A program made the translations under genes and the position numbers. Of a stretch of DNA of 64,000 bases, positions 59,410 to 64,000 are shown piece after piece. Numbering within the stretch: the stretch's first letter is position 1; each line of letters begins with the position of its first letter. Under the pieces are notes generated by a model. It did not search any database, was not told the DNA's origin, and worked only from the letters and a program-made list of their open reading frames with translations. This DNA is from Asanoa hainanensis (lineage in GTDB: Bacteria; Actinomycetota; Actinomycetes; Mycobacteriales; Micromonosporaceae), in contig NZ_FZPH01000010.1 of the NCBI RefSeq assembly GCF_900188485.1, forward strand, positions 253,992 to 317,991. The letters run 5' to 3'.

Positions 59410-61161
59410 CTACGGAGAGTCACTGCCAGACGTTGGGTCGGCCGGCCTGGCCAGCAGGCGCAGCGGCTGCGGTTCCGGCAGTGGAGGTGCGTCCGGGTTC
59501 GGGCGGGTGCGGGCGAGCAGGCCGGCGAGCCCGGCCCGGGTGGCCACGACGATCAGCCGGTCGGTGCGGACCAGGCGGCGGCGCTGGGGCACCGTCCACA
59601 GTGTCTGACCGATGCGGCCCGTCCGGACCGCCACCAGGCGCACCTCGTTGGGCCGGTCGACCTCGGGGCACAGCCGGCCCTCCAGGTCCGAGCCGGCGCC
59701 GACGGGAAGCTCGGCCACCAGCAGCACCCGCCGGCCCACCGGGATCGCGTCGATCACCTCGCGGCCGAACAGCGCCGCCGCGAACGCGGGCGCGGCCAGG
59801 TAGGAGACGCTCCGGGACAGGTCGATGTCGAAGGTGCGCTTGACCCGGCGGGCGAACGCCTCGTCGTAGAGGCGCAGCACCACCCGCAGCCGACCGCCGT
59901 GCAGCGCCCGGCCGAGCAGCGCGGTCTCCAGGTTGGAGACGTCGTCGGTGGAGAGCACGAGCAGGGCCCGGGCGGTGGCCACGGACGCGGCCCGCAGCGC
60001 CTCGGCGCTGTTGCCGTTCGCGATGATCACCGGGACACCGAGCTCGCGGGCGACCGCGACGCCCCGGGCGTCGGCGGACCGGTCGACACAGACCACGTCC
60101 ACGCCGAAGCCGTGCAGCTCGCGCAGCACCCGGGTGCCGACGTTGCCGAGCCCGACGATGACCACGTGGCCCGCGACCGGACGCGTCAGCGCGCCCGAGG
60201 CCAGCGCGAGCCGGGCGGTGACCACCGCCTCGACGACGAGCACGGTGACGAACGGGACCAGCGCGACCCCGGCCAGGGCGAGGGTCACGAGGACGACGTG
60301 CTCGACCCCTCCGCCGGTGACCTCGCCCTCGATGCCGCCCAGCGCGGTGACCACGGCCAGGTAGCCGGCCTCCCAGAGGTTGAGGTCGCGCAGGTGGGCC
60401 AGCAGCGCGGTGCTGGCGAAGAGCAGCGCGGCCACCCCGGCCAGCGCGTAGCGCAGCCGGCGCCGGCCGAGCACCAGCCGGGTCACCCGCAGCGGCAACC
60501 GCGCGGGCCGGGGCGCCGGCCGCGGCGGCTCGCCGTAGCGGCGGACCAGCAGCAGGTCGGCGGCTTCCGCGTCGGCCGGCAGGGTCTCCGGCTCGGCGCG
60601 GCCGTCGAGCACGGCCAGGCCGCAGACCACGTCGTCCGGGTCGGGCTGCTCGGAGCGGTGCGCGGTGACCAGGAACTCGTCGGTCAGCCGGACGTAGGTC
60701 GGCACGTCGTCACCGAGCGCCGCCGCCACGAACGCGGGCGCCGCGATCTCCGAGCCGGAGAGGACGTCGCAGTCGCCGAGCATCGCGGTCACGCCCTGGG
60801 CGAGGATCGGGTTGAACACCCGCACCACGATCCGGGCGGTCGGGTTGAGCTCGCGGACCATCATGGCGGCGTCCACGTTGGCCACGTCGTCGCGCTCGAC
60901 CAGGGCGACCGCGGTCGCTTCGGTGACGCCGGCCCGCACCAGCACGTCCGGGGTGAGCCGGGCGGCGGCCACCAGCACCGGGCGCAGGTCCGGATCGCCG
61001 GTCTCCGGCTCTAGGTCGGCGATGTCGGGCGCCTGGTCGGCGTCGACGGACCGGACGATGACCGTGACCGGCACGGCGTACGTGTTGATCAGTTCGCTGG
61101 CCAACCGGCGTGCCAGCGTGTTGTCGCCCCACACGAGGAACACGCCCGGATGGTCTGTCAC
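59410..61161 (-). CDS. RCK/TrkA-N-domain ion-channel-like protein (CASTOR/POLLUX-like)
   Basis: A 583-residue membrane protein. N-terminal RCK-like NAD fold (VFLVWGDNTLARRLASELIN), then two or more membrane segments (about 240-320) around a pore-like loop, then a second TrkA-N domain HVVIVGLGNVGTRVLRELHG and TrkA-C parts. The loop between the segments reads VVTALGGIEGEV and lacks the TVGYG potassium filter, so selectivity is uncertain. GTG at 61161 overlaps the kptA stop. Confidence 0.8.
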   Translation of the reverse strand: MTDHPGVFLVWGDNTLARRLASELINTYAVPVTVIVRSVDADQAPDIADLEPETGDPDLRPVLVAAARLTPDVLVRAGVTEATAVALVERDDVANVDAAMMVRELNPTARIVVRVFNPILAQGVTAMLGDCDVLSGSEIAAPAFVAAALGDDVPTYVRLTDEFLVTAHRSEQPDPDDVVCGLAVLDGRAEPETLPADAEAADLLLVRRYGEPPRPAPRPARLPLRVTRLVLGRRRLRYALAGVAALLFASTALLAHLRDLNLWEAGYLAVVTALGGIEGEVTGGGVEHVVLVTLALAGVALVPFVTVLVVEAVVTARLALASGALTRPVAGHVVIVGLGNVGTRVLRELHGFGVDVVCVDRSADARGVAVARELGVPVIIANGNSAEALRAASVATARALLVLSTDDVSNLETALLGRALHGGRLRVVLRLYDEAFARRVKRTFDIDLSRSVSYLAAPAFAAALFGREVIDAIPVGRRVLLVAELPVGAGSDLEGRLCPEVDRPNEVRLVAVRTGRIGQTLWTVPQRRRLVRTDRLIVVATRAGLAGLLARTRPNPDAPPLPEPQPLRLLARPADPTSGSDSP

Positions 61162-61730
61162 TCCGGTGGACGCGGCTCCAGCCGGCGGATGAACGCTGGT
61201 GGAACGTGTTCGGTCAGCCACACCCCGTTGGCGCTGCACTGGAACCGGTGTCCTGCGGCCGCCATCGCCGCCGCGTCGACCGCGAGCAGCGCCACCTCCC
61301 CGGGGCGCCGGGCGCCGACGATGCGGGCCGTGGGCACGTCGGCCGACAGGTGCACGGCGTGCCGGGCGCGCTTGACCAGCCCGTCGCGCAGGATCGCCGG
61401 CACCGCGGTGGCGGAGGTGCCGTGGAAGAGCAGCTCCGGCGGTCGCTCGTCGGACAGGCCCAGGTCGACCGCCACCGAGTGGCCCTGGCTGGCCCGGATC
61501 CGGTCGCGGCCGTCGGGGCCGGTGGACAGCGCGAACCGGCGCTTGTCGTTGCCGGCCACCACCGCGTCGAGGTCAGCGCGGGTGAGCGGGTTGCCGTGCG
61601 CGGCGAAGGCGGCGAGCAGCACGTCGACGTCGACCCAACCCTGCGCGTCGAGCGTCAACCCGAGACTGCCGGGGCGATGCCGCAACACCGCCGAGAGGCG
61701 CTTGCTGACGCGCACGTGCCGAGCATCCAC
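61158..61730 (-). CDS. kptA: RNA 2'-phosphotransferase (Tpt1/KptA)
   Basis: A ~190-residue enzyme. VSKRLSAVLRHRPGSLGLTL contains the first Arg-His pair of the family; FHGTSATAVPAILRDGLVKR and ARHAVHLSADVPTA the ADP-ribose binding part. Tpt1 removes 2'-phosphates from RNA with NAD. Its natural target in bacteria without tRNA splicing is unclear. GTG at 61730 is preferred; an ATG frame from 61754 or 61760 is possible. Confidence 0.88.
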   Translation of the reverse strand: MDARHVRVSKRLSAVLRHRPGSLGLTLDAQGWVDVDVLLAAFAAHGNPLTRADLDAVVAGNDKRRFALSTGPDGRDRIRASQGHSVAVDLGLSDERPPELLFHGTSATAVPAILRDGLVKRARHAVHLSADVPTARIVGARRPGEVALLAVDAAAMAAAGHRFQCSANGVWLTEHVPPAFIRRLEPRPPE

Positions 61731-61820
61731 GCCACCATTGTCGCCTCCGCACATGGTCACCGGCGGTCCCGGCCGAACGGATGATCATTTACGGGCGCAA
61801 GGCACGTAGCGTGTCCGGCT

Positions 61821-63530
61821 GTGGCATACGGGGACATCGATCCGACCAACGCCGGCGACCCGGCGAACGTTCCGCCGGCCGAGCAGCCGCCGCTAACAAC
61901 GCCGCCGGCGGACGCGGCCGTGCCGGGCGAGCCTCCGCTCGCGGTGCCCCCGCCGTTGCCTCCTTTCACGTTGCCGCCACTAGCGGCGCCGCCGGCCGCG
62001 GTCACTCCGTTCGCGGCGCCACCGATCGCCGAGCCGCCCCCAGCGCCGACGGAACCAGTGCCTGCCGCGCCAGCGACCGACGTGCCGGCGCCCGACATGT
62101 CCGACACGCCGGCGGCCGACGCGCCTGCCGCGCCCGCGGTCGACCTCCCTGCGGTCGAGACGCCGGAGATGCGGCCGGTCACCGAGGACGTGGCCCCGAT
62201 TGACGTGGTGCCCGCGCCGAAGCGCAAGCGCGGCCTGCTGGTCGGGCTCGTGGTCACCCTGGTGCTGGTCCTGCTCGCCGTGCCCGCGTTCCTCGTGCTC
62301 GGTTCCGGCGGCGGGGACGAGCCCGCGACCGCGGCGGCACCCTCCCCGTCCGCCACGCCGGCCGCGTCACCGACCGGTCCGCCCGCGTCGCCCAAGCCCG
62401 GCGACCCGCCGTACGTCGCGTTCGGCTGGGCGAAGGCCTCGATCTACCAGTCGCTGACCGACATGAGCACGGCGTACGAGGCCAACAACCTGGCCGGCTT
62501 CCTGAAGCCGGTCGCCGACAAGAAGCTGCGTGCTGAGCTCGAGCGGCGGTTCAAGTCACTGCGGGCGATGAAGGTGACCAACCTGCAGCTGACCGCCGAC
62601 AGTGGACCGTTCGACGACAAGAAGGTCGGCGGCTGGTCCGAGTGGGGCGTCACGGTCGCGATCAACCACTGCTTCGTGGTGGCCACGTGCGAGCCCGACA
62701 GGATGCTGGTCGACACCGCCTGGCGGGACTCGCCGTCCGGCTACCGGCTGGTGAAGTGGTCCGGCGTCAAGGACCTGCGGGGGCCGCAGCCCTGGGAGGT
62801 CAGCAACCTGACGGCGGCGGTCGGCTCACGGGCCATCGTGGCGGCGCCCAAGGCGCTGGCCAGCCGGGCGCGCTCCTTCCTGCCGGCCGCCGAGCGGGCC
62901 GCGAAGATCGCCGACAAGTACGTGCTGGGCCGCAAGCCCGACCGCTACGTCATCTACCTGGCGGGCCCGAGCGACTGGAAGAAGTGGTTCGGCGGCTCCG
63001 AGGACTGGGCGATCGGCTTCGCCATCCCGGCCAGCGAGGAGCGCTCCGACATCGTGCTGCGAGCCGAGGAGATCTCCGGCGGGTACGCCGAGTCGGTGAT
63101 GAAGCACGAGATGGGCCACGTGGCGACGCTGGCGGGACGCGACTACCGCGACTACAACGGCGAGAACTGGTGGCTGACCGAGGGCATCGCCGAGTACATC
63201 GAGTGGGACGGCCGCTCGGTCGGCTCGTACGACCGCAAGCTGTCGTCCCGGAAGTTCCTGCGCGAGAAGAGCTACAAGGGAGACCTGGAGAAGCTCGTCC
63301 CCGACGACGACGCGCCGGACTGGCAGATCGACGCCGCGTACGGCCTGGCCTACTACGCCACGCGGTGCGTCGCCGACCAGTACGGCCACAAGAAGCTGAT
63401 GAAGTTCGCCGACCAGGTGCTCCGCAACGGCCGCCCGTCCGAGGCGGAAAGCCCGGTCATCCTCGGCGCGGACTGGAAGACCGTCAGCAAGCGCTGCCTC
63501 GCGTACACGAAGCAAAAGGTCGGCGCGTAG
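61821..63530 (+). CDS. membrane-anchored zinc metalloprotease with Pro-rich cytoplasmic tail
   Basis: A 569-residue protein. Residues 1-130 are a Pro/Ala-rich repeat-like tail, one membrane segment lies at about 138-160 after KRKR, and the rest would be outside. A gluzincin active site is visible: HEMGH at 429-433 and the third ligand E454 in WLTEGIAEYIE. The stem region 190-400 resembles no family I know. GTG at 61821. The stop TAG includes the first base of the adjacent repeat. Substrate unknown. Confidence 0.72.
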   Translation: MAYGDIDPTNAGDPANVPPAEQPPLTTPPADAAVPGEPPLAVPPPLPPFTLPPLAAPPAAVTPFAAPPIAEPPPAPTEPVPAAPATDVPAPDMSDTPAADAPAAPAVDLPAVETPEMRPVTEDVAPIDVVPAPKRKRGLLVGLVVTLVLVLLAVPAFLVLGSGGGDEPATAAAPSPSATPAASPTGPPASPKPGDPPYVAFGWAKASIYQSLTDMSTAYEANNLAGFLKPVADKKLRAELERRFKSLRAMKVTNLQLTADSGPFDDKKVGGWSEWGVTVAINHCFVVATCEPDRMLVDTAWRDSPSGYRLVKWSGVKDLRGPQPWEVSNLTAAVGSRAIVAAPKALASRARSFLPAAERAAKIADKYVLGRKPDRYVIYLAGPSDWKKWFGGSEDWAIGFAIPASEERSDIVLRAEEISGGYAESVMKHEMGHVATLAGRDYRDYNGENWWLTEGIAEYIEWDGRSVGSYDRKLSSRKFLREKSYKGDLEKLVPDDDAPDWQIDAAYGLAYYATRCVADQYGHKKLMKFADQVLRNGRPSEAESPVILGADWKTVSKRCLAYTKQKVGA

Positions 63531-63693
63531 GGCCTGTCTCGTGGATCATGCCGGCACCCCGGCGGGCCCAGACGACGACCGACCGCACGCGGAGCCGGGC
63601 CGGATACAACACCGGTATCCGACCCACCTCCGCGCACGCCCGGACGCCGCCTGGACCTCGCCGGGGCACCACCCTGATCCACGAGACAGGCCC
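63530..63693. repeat. MITE-like dispersed repeat, copy 2
   Basis: A 164-base element with perfect end repeats GGGCCTGTCTCGTGGATCA and flanking TA on both sides (63528-63529 and 63694-63695), consistent with a TA target duplication. The body matches copy 1, including CGGATACAACACCGGTATCC. The protease stop codon TAG uses the left TA plus the element's G. No gene inside. Confidence 0.87.
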
Positions 63694-63696
63694 TAG

Positions 63697-64000
63697 TAGG
63701 GCTTTGTCACCCTTCGAGTGGCTGATGGTGACGGGTTCGGGTTGATGTTGGTGTCGTCGAGGAATGGACACTGCGCAGGTACGACGGCTCGGCGATGATC
63801 TGGCGGAGTATGTCGGGGATGTGTTCGCGTCGCTGAGATACGCGGGTTGGCAGGACCGGGCCGGGCATTATCTGCGTGGCCTGATGCTCGATGGTCGGCG
63901 TAAGTCGATCCAGCCGATGGCGGCCCGGTTGCGCGGGCCACACGAGCAGGCGTTGAACCATTTCGTCACGAACAGCCCGTGGGACGTGACGCCGGTGCGC
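63697..64000 (+). mobile_element. IS701-family insertion sequence, left end (continues past window)
   Basis: Begins about TAGGGCTTTGTCACC directly after a CTAG that ends repeat copy 2. IS701-family elements favour YTAR targets, and CTAG fits. The exact left end and the opposite copy of the target lie beyond what can be seen. Confidence 0.75.
63764..64000 (+). CDS. IS701-family transposase, N-terminal part
   Basis: 79 residues before the window ends: YAGWQDRAGHYLRGLMLDG, then RRKSIQPMAARL and FVTNSPWDVTPVR. These match the N-terminus of IS701/DDE_5 transposases of actinomycetes. ATG at 63764 follows GGAATG-type context. Third-position GC is lower than in neighbouring genes, as expected for a mobile gene. 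The catalytic DDE residues lie outside the window. Confidence 0.9.
   Translation, partial: MDTAQVRRLGDDLAEYVGDVFASLRYAGWQDRAGHYLRGLMLDGRRKSIQPMAARLRGPHEQALNHFVTNSPWDVTPVR

Noticed and set aside
1..64000. CRISPR arrays, tRNA, rRNA or riboswitches
   Set aside because: No regularly spaced repeats, cloverleaf ends or known aptamer cores were noticed on reading; a covariance-model search was not possible.

Overview
The window is a chromosomal stretch of a very GC-rich actinobacterium, most likely a filamentous one of the Micromonosporaceae type. This is inferred from near-universal G/C third positions, many GTG starts, four-base ATGA/GTGA gene overlaps, an IdeR/DmdR-type iron box and a maltokinase C-terminus at the left edge. 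No rRNA, tRNA, CRISPR array or large biosynthetic cluster was seen. The sequence is gene-dense, and most gaps are short promoter or operator regions.

Layout. 1-7.3 kb: end of maltokinase, an AAA ATPase, a PEBP protein, a DinB-type polymerase coupled to an ECF sigma factor, a PrsW-like membrane protease operon and an iron-box-controlled DUF2470 gene. 7.3-21.6 kb: an HtrA-like protease, two NarL-type two-component systems, a TetR-controlled epimerase, a GbsR/MarR-controlled ABC exporter and a MacB/FtsX-type ABC exporter divergent from the second two-component system. 21.6-23.9 kb: a flotillin-like gene, an NfeD-like pseudogene with an in-frame amber codon, and an erm-type rRNA methylase with a possible attenuator. 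23.9-29.5 kb: an operon matching the non-phosphorylative L-fucose route (dehydrogenase, lactonase, dehydratase, second dehydrogenase, GntR regulator). 29.6-37.1 kb: cytochrome bd (cydAB), an SDR, acylphosphatase, a methyltransferase, an MFS carrier and a GH36 alpha-galactosidase.

37.1-39.4 kb is a lower-GC island of orphan genes with fragments of response-regulator 3' ends. 39.4-46.1 kb: a WYL regulator/VOC pair, two flavoproteins and a TAXI-TRAP transporter. 46.1-48.8 kb: YccF and an EmrB-type efflux pump with its TetR. 48.8-55.3 kb: a catabolic cluster (LigAB extradiol dioxygenase, CoA transferase, citryl-CoA-lyase-like enzyme, quinone oxidoreductase, Atz/Trz-type amidohydrolase) with an IclR regulator and two matching operator copies in the divergent promoter. 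55.3-61.8 kb: a sigma/sensor pair, protein mannosyltransferase, MarR, an RCK channel-like protein and Tpt1/KptA. 61.8-64 kb: a membrane-anchored zinc protease, then an IS701-family element that runs off the right edge.

A ~165-bp MITE-like repeat with long terminal inverted repeats occurs twice (4309-4473 and 63530-63693). In each case it sits in the TA of a gene's stop codon and regenerates TAG. The best leads are this repeat, the DinB steric-gate substitution (Val13), the erm leader with an Arg-Ile-Arg motif, the L-fucose operon headed by a shortened glycosidase-like gene, and the IclR-controlled catabolic cluster.
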